Assembly (NCBI RefSeq): GCF_034058155.1
Contig: NZ_CP139148.1
Coordinates: 4,526,001 to 4,590,000, forward strand
Length of the DNA: 64,000 nucleotides
Direction of reading: 5' to 3'
Source of the DNA: Flavobacterium sp. KACC 22761
Lineage (GTDB): Bacteria > Bacteroidota > Bacteroidia > Flavobacteriales > Flavobacteriaceae
Part shown: one piece after another, positions 1-6,762 of the stretch
Position numbering within the stretch: the first letter of the stretch is position 1
Layout of the letters: the number at the start of each line of letters is the position of its first letter
Program-made: the position numbers and the translations under genes
Notes under the pieces: model-generated
The model's input: only the letters and a program-made list of their open reading frames with translations
What the model was told of the DNA's origin: nothing
Databases searched by the model: none

Positions 1-107
1 AGATTTTTAAATTTCTTACAAATACCAAATTTATAAGACTTTATAGTTTTTTTTGAGTTCAAATTAAAATTATGGGAGTTTCGTTTAAAAAGATAAAACT
101 AGGAAAA

Positions 108-635
108 TTAGCTTTCGATTTCCTTTAAAATCAATTCAGAAACTGCGTCAATGGCTTGATCAATGATTTCTTCTGCATCTCCCTCAAAATGAAATTGTGC
201 TGCAATTTCTTTACTTGGAAAAACAATATGCAAAAATATGGTTCCAACAGGCTTTTCTTCACTTTCGCTTCCTCCCGGGGTTGTAAGTCCGGTTAGAGCT
301 ACACAGATATCTGAATTGATATAGCGAGAAAAACGTTGCGCCATCATTTTGGTAACCTCAGCCGATTCTGCACTATATTTCTCTATGGTTCCCCACGGAA
401 TTTGCAACAAATCTTCTTTCATTGAACTATGGTAGCAAACCATACCGCCTATTAAAATTCGGCCTGAATTAAAAACAGTCGAAAATTCATAACACATTTT
501 TCCAGCAGAAGCACTTTCAACAAATGTAATAGTTAGATTTTTTTCGATTAAAGCTTCGCAGCAATTGATCACTTTAGAAGAAGTCATGGAAATTGTTTTT
601 TTCAGATTATTAAATTCAAAATTATAATCTTTCAT
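108..635 (-). CDS. CinA/PncC C-terminal-domain-like amidohydrolase
   Basis: The 175-residue protein resembles the stand-alone C-terminal domain of CinA (PncC), which deamidates nicotinamide mononucleotide to nicotinate mononucleotide in NAD salvage. Supporting motifs are ESASAG at residues 40-45, aligning with the family's ESxTGG, then VALTGLTTPGG at 112-122 and KPVG at 128-131. The protein has no signal peptide, so it is expected in the cytoplasm. The first motif is degenerate (A and S where most members have T and G), so activity or substrate may differ from true PncC. It is a single minus-strand gene that reads away from the small plus-strand genes beginning near 777. The family assignment is fairly secure; the exact reaction is inferred. 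Confidence 0.8.
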   Translation of the reverse strand: MKDYNFEFNNLKKTISMTSSKVINCCEALIEKNLTITFVESASAGKMCYEFSTVFNSGRILIGGMVCYHSSMKEDLLQIPWGTIEKYSAESAEVTKMMAQRFSRYINSDICVALTGLTTPGGSESEEKPVGTIFLHIVFPSKEIAAQFHFEGDAEEIIDQAIDAVSELILKEIES

Positions 636-739
636 TGTCTCAAAAATTACACTATTTATTGTATTTTTTACATTCTAAACAACTGTTAATTATGCAGCTA
701 TAATTTAGATTCGTATAAAGCATTCCCTTAATTGCTTGG

Positions 740-747
740 TAAATTTG
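740..747 (+). promoter_or_regulatory. candidate -7 promoter element TAAATTTG
   Basis: This is an exact match to the Bacteroidota -7 consensus TAnnTTTG. It lies 29 bases before the ATG at 777, a sensible leader length. I could not find a clear -33 TTG at the usual spacing. Confidence 0.45.
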
Positions 748-776
748 TAAAATGCAAACTTTAAAAAGCAACAAAC

Positions 777-937
777 ATGAAACCTACAACTGAACATAAG
801 GAAAATGCAAAAGCCAAAAAAGGAATCGCAAGCTCAAAAAATGAGGCCACTTTAAAATCTGAAAAAAAACAGACGATCAAAATGAAGCAAAACCTTCTGC
901 AAAAGATATGAAGGATTCGTTTCCGACAAAAAAATAA
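777..937 (+). pseudogene. small lysine-rich hypothetical protein, apparent frameshift in an A8 run
   Basis: The ATG at 777 opens a 44-codon lysine-rich frame that ends at TGA 909-911. A second frame, shifted by one base, continues the same composition from about 872 (DDQNEAKPSAKD, then KDSFPTKK) and stops at TAA 935-937. Adding one A to the eight-A run at 862-869 joins the two into a single protein of about 53 residues, highly charged and probably disordered. It sits 29 bases after a TAnnTTTG element and 22 bases before the next small gene. The break could be a sequencing error at the homopolymer, a decayed gene or slippage-based switching. I do not recognise the family. The 636-959 gap holds nothing else I can support. 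Confidence 0.5.
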
Positions 938-959
938 TAGTAATCTAAAAAACTACGTT

Positions 960-1439
960 ATGGAAAAGTATCGCAACTCCGATTACAATCAGCATGATCC
1001 TGATTTTATCGAACAAAATATTATCGTAAATGGTTCTTTTAATGAAGATGAATTTAAACAAGATCTAAAAGAACATAATAATCGTGAATTTGGCGAAAGT
1101 GATCCTGATTATATCGATCAAAACACTTTAGTTGACAATGATAATTACGCACGTGATGAAGATCCGTATCAATATCAAGAAGAATTTATTGGCGATCCTC
1201 AACATCCAGCAACTGATTTTGAAAGCAACACCAATATTCGATCTGAAAATATTCCGAATCAAGAACGAATTGTAAATGAAGATGATGCCATTACAAATGA
1301 TGATCGAAAAAATGATTTTGATGAAGATTATGATCCCGATTTAGATTTGGAAAAAGATGACGATTTAGATGACGACAATACAAAAGACATAGATGATTTT
1401 GAGGCCGAACATTTTCCTGAAAATCATCCGAGAGAATAA
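960..1439 (+). CDS. acidic repeat-containing hypothetical protein
   Basis: This 159-residue protein is dominated by Asp, Glu, Asn and Gln and has no cysteine, signal peptide or hydrophobic segment, so it is probably cytoplasmic and disordered. A short motif recurs: HDPDFIEQN near residue 17 and SDPDYIDQN near residue 47, each followed by a valine-rich turn, with a looser relation in the DEDPYQYQEEF stretch. The C-terminal third is almost all acidic (DDDLDDDNTKDIDDF). It sits between two other small genes in the same direction and probably shares their transcript. I do not recognise the family. Acidic proteins of this kind often accompany flavobacterial stress gene clusters, but that is only a guess at function. 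Confidence 0.7.
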   Translation: MEKYRNSDYNQHDPDFIEQNIIVNGSFNEDEFKQDLKEHNNREFGESDPDYIDQNTLVDNDNYARDEDPYQYQEEFIGDPQHPATDFESNTNIRSENIPNQERIVNEDDAITNDDRKNDFDEDYDPDLDLEKDDDLDDDNTKDIDDFEAEHFPENHPRE

Positions 1440-1450
1440 CTGAATTGATC

Positions 1451-1849
1451 ATGGAGCTAACCACCCAAATTATCTGGCTTTTTGTTTTAGCTGTTCCAAT
1501 TGCTTGCATCAGTTGGACGGTGACGCATGAAGAAATCTTTAAAGAGCCACGAGAATGGTGTGTCAGACATTCAAAAAATGACAAGACAATTTGGTCACGA
1601 AAAGCATTCTACCTTTTCACTTGTGAATATTGCTTCAGCCACTATGTCACAATTGCATTTTTAGTGCTTTGTGATTATAAACTTTTGTTAAATGACTGGC
1701 GGGGCTACATTTTGGCAGGGTTCTCGCTGGTTTTTATGGCAAATATCTATATGAGCCTTTTTGCTTTATTAAGACAAGCTATAAAAAAAGAAAAAGTAGA
1801 AATTGAAAAAATTGAGAACGAGACAGAAAATGAAAAGCTGTCAAATTAA
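1451..1849 (+). CDS. small integral membrane protein with CxxC motif
   Basis: I chose the ATG at 1451 (MELTTQIIW) over the in-frame TTG two codons upstream, which starts only 5 bases after the preceding stop codon. The 132-residue product has hydrophobic segments at about residues 6-22, 62-76 and 84-105, and ends in a lysine/glutamate-rich tail. Between the first two segments lies FTCEYCFSHY, a CxxC preceding an aromatic cluster. This is reminiscent of DUF1360-type small membrane proteins, which carry a similar CxxC before a membrane segment, but the resemblance is loose. The gene follows the acidic protein closely, so co-transcription is likely. Function is unknown. Confidence 0.7.
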   Translation: MELTTQIIWLFVLAVPIACISWTVTHEEIFKEPREWCVRHSKNDKTIWSRKAFYLFTCEYCFSHYVTIAFLVLCDYKLLLNDWRGYILAGFSLVFMANIYMSLFALLRQAIKKEKVEIEKIENETENEKLSN

Positions 1850-1884
1850 ATAGAAATAAAGTTTAACTAAATATAATTATACTC

Positions 1885-2154
1885 ATGGAAAATTTGAATT
1901 TTATAGATCCTTTATTGCACGGAATAACGCCTGCTCCAGCTTCAAAATTATCAACAAAAAACTTAGTTTGCGCTGGACTTGGAGCACTTTTAGTGGGTGC
2001 CGTACTGAAAAAAACAGGGCATAACAAAACCGCTGCAGTGGTAGGAAGTTTAGCATTGCCACTTTTGACAACCGCATGCTACAAACAAATTTCAAAATCA
2101 TACAAAGCAAAAAAAGAACTTACAGATAGCAGTGGAATTGAATATAATCACTAA
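1885..2154 (+). CDS. small hypothetical protein with alanine/glycine-rich hydrophobic segments
   Basis: The 89-residue protein has a polar N-terminus of about 25 residues. Two hydrophobic stretches follow, CAGLGALLVGAVL and AAVVGSLALPLLTTA, separated by a KKTGHNK loop, and then a lysine-rich tail. This is a likely membrane hairpin with small-residue packing. It is the last gene of the small-gene cluster; its stop codon TAA (2152-2154) shares its last base with the first copy of a 7-bp tandem repeat. I do not recognise a family. Confidence 0.6.
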   Translation: MENLNFIDPLLHGITPAPASKLSTKNLVCAGLGALLVGAVLKKTGHNKTAAVVGSLALPLLTTACYKQISKSYKAKKELTDSSGIEYNH

Positions 2155-2251
2155 GATTTTAGATTTTAGATTTTAGATTTTAGATTTTAGATTTTAGATT
2201 TTAGATTTTAGATTTTAGATTTTAGATTTTAGATTTTAGATTTTAGATTTT
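2154..2251. repeat. 14 perfect tandem copies of the heptamer AGATTTT
   Basis: The sequence AGATTTT repeats 14 times without a mismatch for 98 bp. It begins on the last base of the upstream gene's stop codon and ends 10 bases before a terminator hairpin. The repeat carries no open frame of its own. Its perfection suggests recent expansion by slippage. Confidence 0.95.
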
Positions 2252-2261
2252 GTCATAAAAA

Positions 2262-2300
2262 AACAGCTTAAATTTTAATAAAATTTAAGCTGTTTTTTTT
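2262..2300 (+). terminator. bidirectional intrinsic terminator
   Basis: A 14-bp perfect stem (AACAGCTTAAATTT at 2262-2275, complement at 2281-2294) with a 5-base loop is followed by a T8 run on the plus strand. On the minus strand the run of A before the stem also supplies a U-tract. It lies between convergent genes. Confidence 0.85.
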
Positions 2301-2341
2301 ATTCAATCTTTGCCGAATAATTTATAACTCATAACTCATAA

Positions 2342-2716
2342 TTAAGAAAGATTAATATTTCCTTCAACCCAATTTAAAGCTTTGTTGAAATTCTCCTTTT
2401 TGAATCCGTGGAATTCCCCTGGAACAACAAAACTGAATCCGTTTGTAAATGAAATAATATCCTCTGAGTCAGAAATAATTGCAGCTCTATTCCATTTCCC
2501 TAAATGCTTTAATCCCAGCAACGCATCTTGAAGCCAAGCTCCTGCGGTGAAATTTTCGATATCAGTATCTAGAACGAGTAAAAAATTAATTTCATTAGTT
2601 TGTTTTACCAAATGTTCGACCGCTGGCACAACCACGCTTAAAAAATCATCTTTTGTTACTTCGGCTAATGCTCTGAAGGCAACAATATTATCTGTAGTAT
2701 CAATTTGATGTATCAT
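2342..2716 (-). CDS. SpoIIAA-like (STAS/SEC14 fold, DUF3478) protein
   Basis: The 124-residue soluble protein matches the SpoIIAA-like family. It has a short N-terminal strand (NIVAFRALAEVTKDDF), a central FLLVLDTDIENFTAGAWLQD with the hydrophobic strand and following helix typical of the family, then KWNRAAIISDSEDI and a GFKKENFNKALNWVEG tail. Family members are about 120 residues long, so it looks complete. The role is generally unknown; the STAS-like fold suggests protein binding or regulation rather than catalysis. It stands alone on the minus strand and ends at the shared terminator. Confidence 0.8.
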   Translation of the reverse strand: MIHQIDTTDNIVAFRALAEVTKDDFLSVVVPAVEHLVKQTNEINFLLVLDTDIENFTAGAWLQDALLGLKHLGKWNRAAIISDSEDIISFTNGFSFVVPGEFHGFKKENFNKALNWVEGNINLS

Positions 2717-2903
2717 GATGGTATTAAATTTTAATGTTATTTAATGTTGAGATTATACCAATAAAATGCATGCATAAAACTCCAATCAAAAATACTTCTT
2801 GAACCACTTTTAAGTATTATAACATCTCTTTGGAATTTTATAAAATAACGATGTTATACTGCTTTGAATCTGCATTTTACAAATAAGCTCTTCCTAAAAG
2901 CAA

Positions 2904-2932
2904 AAAGCGATAATAAGAATTATTATCGCTTT
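2904..2932 (-). terminator. intrinsic terminator of the 2.9-4.1 kb operon
   Basis: A 13-bp perfect stem (AAAGCGATAATAA with its complement) and a GAA loop lie 5 bases past the stop of the minus-strand gene. On that strand the stem is followed by a short T-run. Confidence 0.8.
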
Positions 2933-2937
2933 CTAAT

Positions 2938-3426
2938 TTATGCTTTACTGATTTTTGTTTTATCAATTTCGTCAATAAAAGGAATCTGATCTTGGATTGC
3001 AGCTCTTATTGTTACTTGAAGATATTGCTCAATTTGAACAAATTTTGCAGCGTTAAGTCCGCCAACTGCTTTTTTAAGCTTTCCATAAGTTTTAGATAGC
3101 AATTTGTCATAATCGCCAACGTTTTTCAAACTTGCCTCTGTAAGTTGTGCGGCTTTTGCGTCATCAAGTGTCGTATAATTATTTCCGTAATCATTAATGA
3201 TTTGAACTTTTTGCTGTCCTAAAGCTTTTCGGGAAACTTCATATTCATCATAGATTTTTTGGAATGCCGAAGCTTGCGGTTCAGACAAATTCATATATTG
3301 TCTCACCAAATCAGCTTTAGACTTTCCATAAATAGATTGTATCACTTCAACATCTTCTTTTAAAGTTGATTGAGCAAATGAATTTGCAGAGAAAACAAGA
3401 AGCGCTAATAAAAGTACTTTTTTCAT
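2938..3426 (-). CDS. secreted/periplasmic helical hypothetical protein
   Basis: The 162-residue protein starts with a signal peptide (MKKVLLLALLVFSANSFAQ), so it is exported. The mature part is almost entirely predicted helix, with regularly spaced charged residues and segments such as LSEPQASAFQKIYDEYE and KLKKAVGGLNAAKFVQIEQYLQ. That pattern recalls small periplasmic helical proteins of the Spy/CpxP kind without showing their signature LTxxQ clearly. It lies 37 bases downstream of an outer-membrane barrel gene on the same strand and shares its terminator, so a role in the envelope is likely. Exact function is unknown. Confidence 0.7.
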   Translation of the reverse strand: MKKVLLLALLVFSANSFAQSTLKEDVEVIQSIYGKSKADLVRQYMNLSEPQASAFQKIYDEYEVSRKALGQQKVQIINDYGNNYTTLDDAKAAQLTEASLKNVGDYDKLLSKTYGKLKKAVGGLNAAKFVQIEQYLQVTIRAAIQDQIPFIDEIDKTKISKA

Positions 3427-3463
3427 GATTAAAATTTTAAGATTAAAGATGTTTTAGCGCGAT

Positions 3464-4114
3464 TTATTTTTTAAAATCATAACTTAAAACAGCTCCTAAA
3501 CCAAACTGAAATGTTGAAGCATAATCAGTAACTGCCACTGGTCCCCAGTAGTAATCCCAATAGTAATCATATCCAACAGCAGCCGACATGGATTGCAAAT
3601 ATGCATTGAAATTAACTGAAAATGCTGAATCTGTTTTGACTTTTACACCAGCTTTAATTTCCCATGCAAAATAAGTTCCACTGCCACTTTTTGGTGATTC
3701 AAGAATTGCAACACCCGCACCTGCTCCAAGATATGGAAGCGCCTTTTGAGAACTTGAACCAAAGTAATAGGTATAATCTGCCAATATGTAATTCATAGCT
3801 CCTTTATCATCTCCGGCATTAACTTGACCTCCAGCAGGAATACCATAACCAGGTATTGGAACTTTTGTGTATAAAGGCATGTGTGTGTCAAGTCTGTTAT
3901 ATTTTAATTCGATAGAAGCGTTATCCATTATAAAATATTCAAAACCTGCACCATACTCAAATCCATCTTCCACACGAGCGTATGAAGAATCAAATTCAAC
4001 TTTGTCTGAAAAGGTATAACCTCCGTACAAATTAAGCAAAAATGATCCTTGACCTTGCGCCGACATCGTCAGCGTAAATAAAAAAACAACCAATAATAAA
4101 TGATACTTTTTCAT
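3464..4114 (-). CDS. outer-membrane beta-barrel protein (porin/OmpA-barrel-like)
   Basis: The 216-residue protein has a signal peptide (MKKYHLLLVVFLFTLTMSAQG). Alternating amphipathic strands rich in Tyr, Phe and Gly follow: FLLNLYGGYTF, YGAGFEYFI, ASIELKYNRL, YLGAGAGVAIL, AWEIKAGVKVK and FQFGLGAVLSYDFKK. The final aromatic residue pattern is typical of C-terminal strands recognised by the Bam machinery. Length fits an eight-stranded barrel. It is the first gene of a two-gene operon with the periplasmic helical protein. No ligand can be predicted. Confidence 0.8.
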   Translation of the reverse strand: MKKYHLLLVVFLFTLTMSAQGQGSFLLNLYGGYTFSDKVEFDSSYARVEDGFEYGAGFEYFIMDNASIELKYNRLDTHMPLYTKVPIPGYGIPAGGQVNAGDDKGAMNYILADYTYYFGSSSQKALPYLGAGAGVAILESPKSGSGTYFAWEIKAGVKVKTDSAFSVNFNAYLQSMSAAVGYDYYWDYYWGPVAVTDYASTFQFGLGAVLSYDFKK

Positions 4115-4490
4115 GACTTTGATTTTTTAAATTAGTTTGTTAATTCGGTTTCTTTCTAATTTCTTACAATAAATACAAAAATTGAATTGCTTTTTTCTTC
4201 AGCCATTCACTTTTCTAAATTTACCATAAGCATAGAATTATTATTTTTTTGATTGATATCAAAATTATCCAAATTGATGACTGGTTCCTGTTAATTAAGA
4301 GCTCATATTGGTTTCAAATTATAATTTGAAACCAATAAAATAGCCAAAACCCCAAAAAAGCCAACAGTTTTTTCTTAACAAAAAATATTTACTTTATTGA
4401 TTTTCATATATTTACAATATTTTTTATTTAAAAAATTAGTAAGCTATTATTTAATAAAGTAAAATGAGTAAAATTTAATTTGAATTTATT
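4115..4490. promoter_or_regulatory. divergent intergenic region, 376 bp
   Basis: This AT-rich gap separates the minus-strand barrel operon from the plus-strand metallo-beta-lactamase-fold gene, so it should hold both promoters. I see no convincing full promoter match. The one notable structure is the 32-bp palindrome at 4306-4337. Confidence 0.5.
4306..4337. repeat. 32-bp perfect palindrome between divergent genes
   Basis: The half TATTGGTTTCAAATTA is followed directly by its reverse complement, with no spacer. There is no T-run after it on either strand, so it does not look like a terminator. Its position in a divergent promoter region suggests an operator or a cruciform-forming site. Confidence 0.8.
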
Positions 4491-5807
4491 ATGGCAGACA
4501 TTTACAAAGTAGTTATCAGCCTTTATGCTGATGTTTACAAAAATATTGGGGCTGATGGAAAGCCAAAAGGAAAGAATAATACCATTCTTATGGGATCGTT
4601 TGTCAAGCTTTTGCCAGAAGAAAATAATAACTGGCAAAAAATTCTGGCTTTTGGAAAAGAAGGCTGGATCGATAAAACCTGCCTCGGGCTTTCGGCTGCA
4701 TTAAAATGTTTTTATGTCGATGTTGGTCAAGGCGACGGCGCACTTCTTGAAGTGGGAAATGATGAAAACGGACTCAAAATAATTATTGACGGAGGGCCAA
4801 ATGACAACTTAAGCCATTATTTGAGCAAATGGCAGTACAAATATTATTTTGACAAAAACAAAAAAGTGCATCTTGATTATATTTTCATCAGCCATTTTGA
4901 TAAAGATCATTATCAAGGTTTGATTGATATTATTAACGACGATCATTATACCATTGGAGCAATTTATCATAACGGAATTGCCAAATTCAATAACTCAAAA
5001 ACGAATTTCCCTAAACAAGAATACAATACCGAATTAGGGAAAAAATCGAAACATGGAACTGAATTCTATCTTGAAACTTCATTTAGTACTCTAGCTGAAT
5101 TTAATGCTTTAAAAGCCAAAGGTGGCATGCTTGATTTACAAGAAAAATTTCTGAATGCTATCAATACGGCTACCAGCCAAGGTCGTCTTGGTGATTTTGT
5201 CCGTTTGGATCATACGAGTACAATTCCCTCCAAAACGATTAATAATAAAATTTTCTCTATAGAAGTTTTAGGTCCTGTAACTTCAAAAATTGACAACAAA
5301 CTAGTTTACAAATATTTTGATGACGAAGCACATACTATAAACGGTCACAGCATTGTTTTGAAAATAACCTACGGAAACCGTTCCTTTTTATACGGAGGCG
5401 ATTTGAATATTCCTGCTGAAGATCATTTATTGGAGCATTATGGCGCTTCGAATCCGTTTGAGGTTGATGTGGCAAAATCGTGTCATCATGGAGCATCTGA
5501 ATTTACAACTGATTTTATGGCAAAAGTGAATCCGTATGCTACCGTAATTTCTTCGGGAGATAATGAAACCTATTCACACCCGCGCGCAGATGCGATTGGC
5601 TGTGCCGGAAAATATACAAAATCAAAAAGACCTTTAGTTTTTTCAACAGAATTAGCGCGTTCTACTGCTGAAGGAAGCACCAGAATAAAATATGGAATGA
5701 TCAACATGCGTTGCGATGGCGATAATATCATCATGGCACAAATGAAAGAAGCCGTAAGTGGCGGAAGTGTATGGGATTTATACGAACAGAGTTTTTTTAA
5801 TGTTTAA
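4491..5807 (+). CDS. ComEC/Rec2-like MBL-fold hydrolase with N-terminal SH3-like domain
   Basis: The 438-residue protein has an N-terminal SH3b-like segment (about residues 5-72, ending in EGWIDKTCLG). A metallo-beta-lactamase fold of the ComEC hydrolase type follows: FYVDVGQGDGALLEVG at about 77-92, IIIDGG at 102-107, the metal motif SHFDKDHYQG (HxDxDH form) near 133, then YGGDLN, SCHHGASEF and a late SHPRADAIG. There is no signal peptide and none of the membrane channel domain of real ComEC, so this is a soluble stand-alone hydrolase. Such proteins may cleave phosphodiesters or nucleic acid; the substrate cannot be read from sequence. It has no obvious partner and is followed by a large repeat region. 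Confidence 0.8.
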   Translation: MADIYKVVISLYADVYKNIGADGKPKGKNNTILMGSFVKLLPEENNNWQKILAFGKEGWIDKTCLGLSAALKCFYVDVGQGDGALLEVGNDENGLKIIIDGGPNDNLSHYLSKWQYKYYFDKNKKVHLDYIFISHFDKDHYQGLIDIINDDHYTIGAIYHNGIAKFNNSKTNFPKQEYNTELGKKSKHGTEFYLETSFSTLAEFNALKAKGGMLDLQEKFLNAINTATSQGRLGDFVRLDHTSTIPSKTINNKIFSIEVLGPVTSKIDNKLVYKYFDDEAHTINGHSIVLKITYGNRSFLYGGDLNIPAEDHLLEHYGASNPFEVDVAKSCHHGASEFTTDFMAKVNPYATVISSGDNETYSHPRADAIGCAGKYTKSKRPLVFSTELARSTAEGSTRIKYGMINMRCDGDNIIMAQMKEAVSGGSVWDLYEQSFFNV

Positions 5808-5811
5808 AATT

Positions 5812-6103
5812 TTGTTTCAGGTTTCAGGTTTCAAGTTGAAATGAGACTCGTTTTGGGTTGATTTTTTTAACGCAAAGTTCGCAAGGTTTTTTTTTCTCAG
5901 TTTACTGCTATAACCGCAAAGTTCGCAAAGCTTTATTGATAAAGCTTTGCGAACTTTTTCATTCTATGAAACTTACTAAAAGCTTTACACTCTTTACGTA
6001 AATCTTAGCGAACTTTGCGTTAAAAAAACACTAAAAGCGGAATAAACCCGACAGGTTTTAAAAACCTGTCGGGTTTGAAACCTGAAACCTGAAACTTGAA
6101 ACT
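5812..6103. repeat. nested inverted-repeat array (GCAAAGTTCGCAAAG family)
   Basis: Four sets of arms occupy the gap 5808-6216. Outer arms use TTTCAGGTTTCAGG (from 5815) and its complement near 6080-6103. Middle arms are 5869-5886 and 6004-6021 (AACGCAAAGTTCGCAAGG against CTTAGCGAACTTTGCGTT). Inner arms are 5918-5934 and 5941-5957, a perfect 17-bp pair. A separate near-palindrome at 6044-6076 has 16-bp arms around a single base (AAACCCGACAGGTTTT). I see no gene in this stretch. Confidence 0.85.
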
Positions 6104-6114
6104 TAAAAAAATAG

Positions 6115-6142
6115 AAGCCTGTCTTTCTCAAGACAGGCTTTT
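6115..6142. terminator. intrinsic terminator hairpin
   Basis: An 11-bp perfect stem, AAGCCTGTCTT with its complement, has a TCTC loop. A T-run follows on the plus strand and an A-rich stretch precedes it, giving a U-tract on the minus strand. It can stop transcripts from the MBL-fold gene and from tnpA. Confidence 0.75.
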
Positions 6143-6157
6143 CTAAAAACTAAACCA

Positions 6158-6207
6158 CTCTGCACTGAAAGTGCAGAGGTTTGTTTGACGAGGGACTGAA
6201 AGTCCCT
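6158..6207. repeat. two tandem hairpins with a shared ACTGAAAGT core
   Basis: The hairpins at 6158-6178 and 6191-6207 have stems of 9 and 7 bp. Both have the same central nine bases ACTGAAAGT, so they look like divergent copies of one palindromic unit at the 3' side of tnpA. Confidence 0.75.
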
Positions 6208-6216
6208 TTTTCTATT

Positions 6217-6654
6217 TCATTCAAGAATGAAATTTGAATCATCATCATTATCTTTCCTTCTATGATGCTCCAGATATTCATTTACCATTTCATCAGTTAT
6301 ATTTCCTGTACTCCAAACTCCATAACCACTTGCCCAAAAATGTTGTCCCCAGTAACGTGCGTGAAGTTCTGGAAACTCCATTTGCAATTTCCTTGAAGTA
6401 CGACCTTTGAAACTTTTTAAAATTGAACTTACATTTTGCTTTGGCGCATACTCAATATGCATGTGAACGTGATCTGCGCTCACAACTCCTTTCAAAATTT
6501 CTATCCCTTCCGCTTCGCATATTTGTATCAAAAGTTCACGACAGCGCTTTTGGATATCACCTTTCAAAACCTTAAACCTATATTTCGTAACCCAAACAAC
6601 ATGACATGTTAATCTGCTTACTGTGTGCGAACCTTTTCTTAATTCTGTAGCCAT
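6217..6654 (-). CDS. tnpA: IS200/IS605-family Y1 transposase TnpA
   Basis: The 145-residue protein is full length for TnpA of the IS200 group (about 130-155 residues). It shows CHVVWVTKYRFKVL, the HUH metal-binding motif HVH at residues 62-64 (SADHVHMHIEY), GQHFWASGYGVWSTG, and the catalytic tyrosine Tyr127 in VNEYLEHH. These enzymes cut and rejoin single-stranded DNA at hairpin ends through a phosphotyrosine link, usually during replication. All catalytic residues are present, so the gene looks intact. The acidic DNDDDS stretch near the C-terminus is a local extension. Confidence 0.93.
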   Translation of the reverse strand: MATELRKGSHTVSRLTCHVVWVTKYRFKVLKGDIQKRCRELLIQICEAEGIEILKGVVSADHVHMHIEYAPKQNVSSILKSFKGRTSRKLQMEFPELHARYWGQHFWASGYGVWSTGNITDEMVNEYLEHHRRKDNDDDSNFILE

Positions 6655-6762
6655 AAATTAAAGATAAAGATTTTTTCGCATTACTAAAGTACTGCAATAA
6701 ATTGCAGGGTTTTTAACCCAAATCTGAGACCAATAAATAAAAAATAAACTAACTAACACAAC

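Larger units (their letters stand above)
6158..6707 (-). mobile_element. IS200-group element (single-gene IS200/IS605 family)
   Basis: A Y1-type tnpA is flanked by hairpins, as expected for elements that transpose as single strands. Downstream of tnpA are two tandem hairpins, 6158-6178 (CTCTGCACT/AGTGCAGAG) and 6191-6207 (AGGGACT/AGTCCCT), each with a GAA loop. Upstream is CTGCAAT/ATTGCAG at 6692-6707. There is no tnpB. The outer ends are approximate because this family makes no target duplication or terminal inverted repeats. The element lies between the MBL-fold gene and the end of susD. It could instead be a REP-associated transposase locus with its own palindromes. Confidence 0.65.

Noticed and set aside
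2154..2251. CRISPR array
   Set aside because: The array has a 7-bp unit with no spacers, so it is a simple tandem repeat.
5812..6103. CRISPR-like or tRNA-like structure in the nested repeats
   Set aside because: Arms are inverted and of different lengths, there are no regular spacers, and no tRNA cloverleaf or CCA end is seen.
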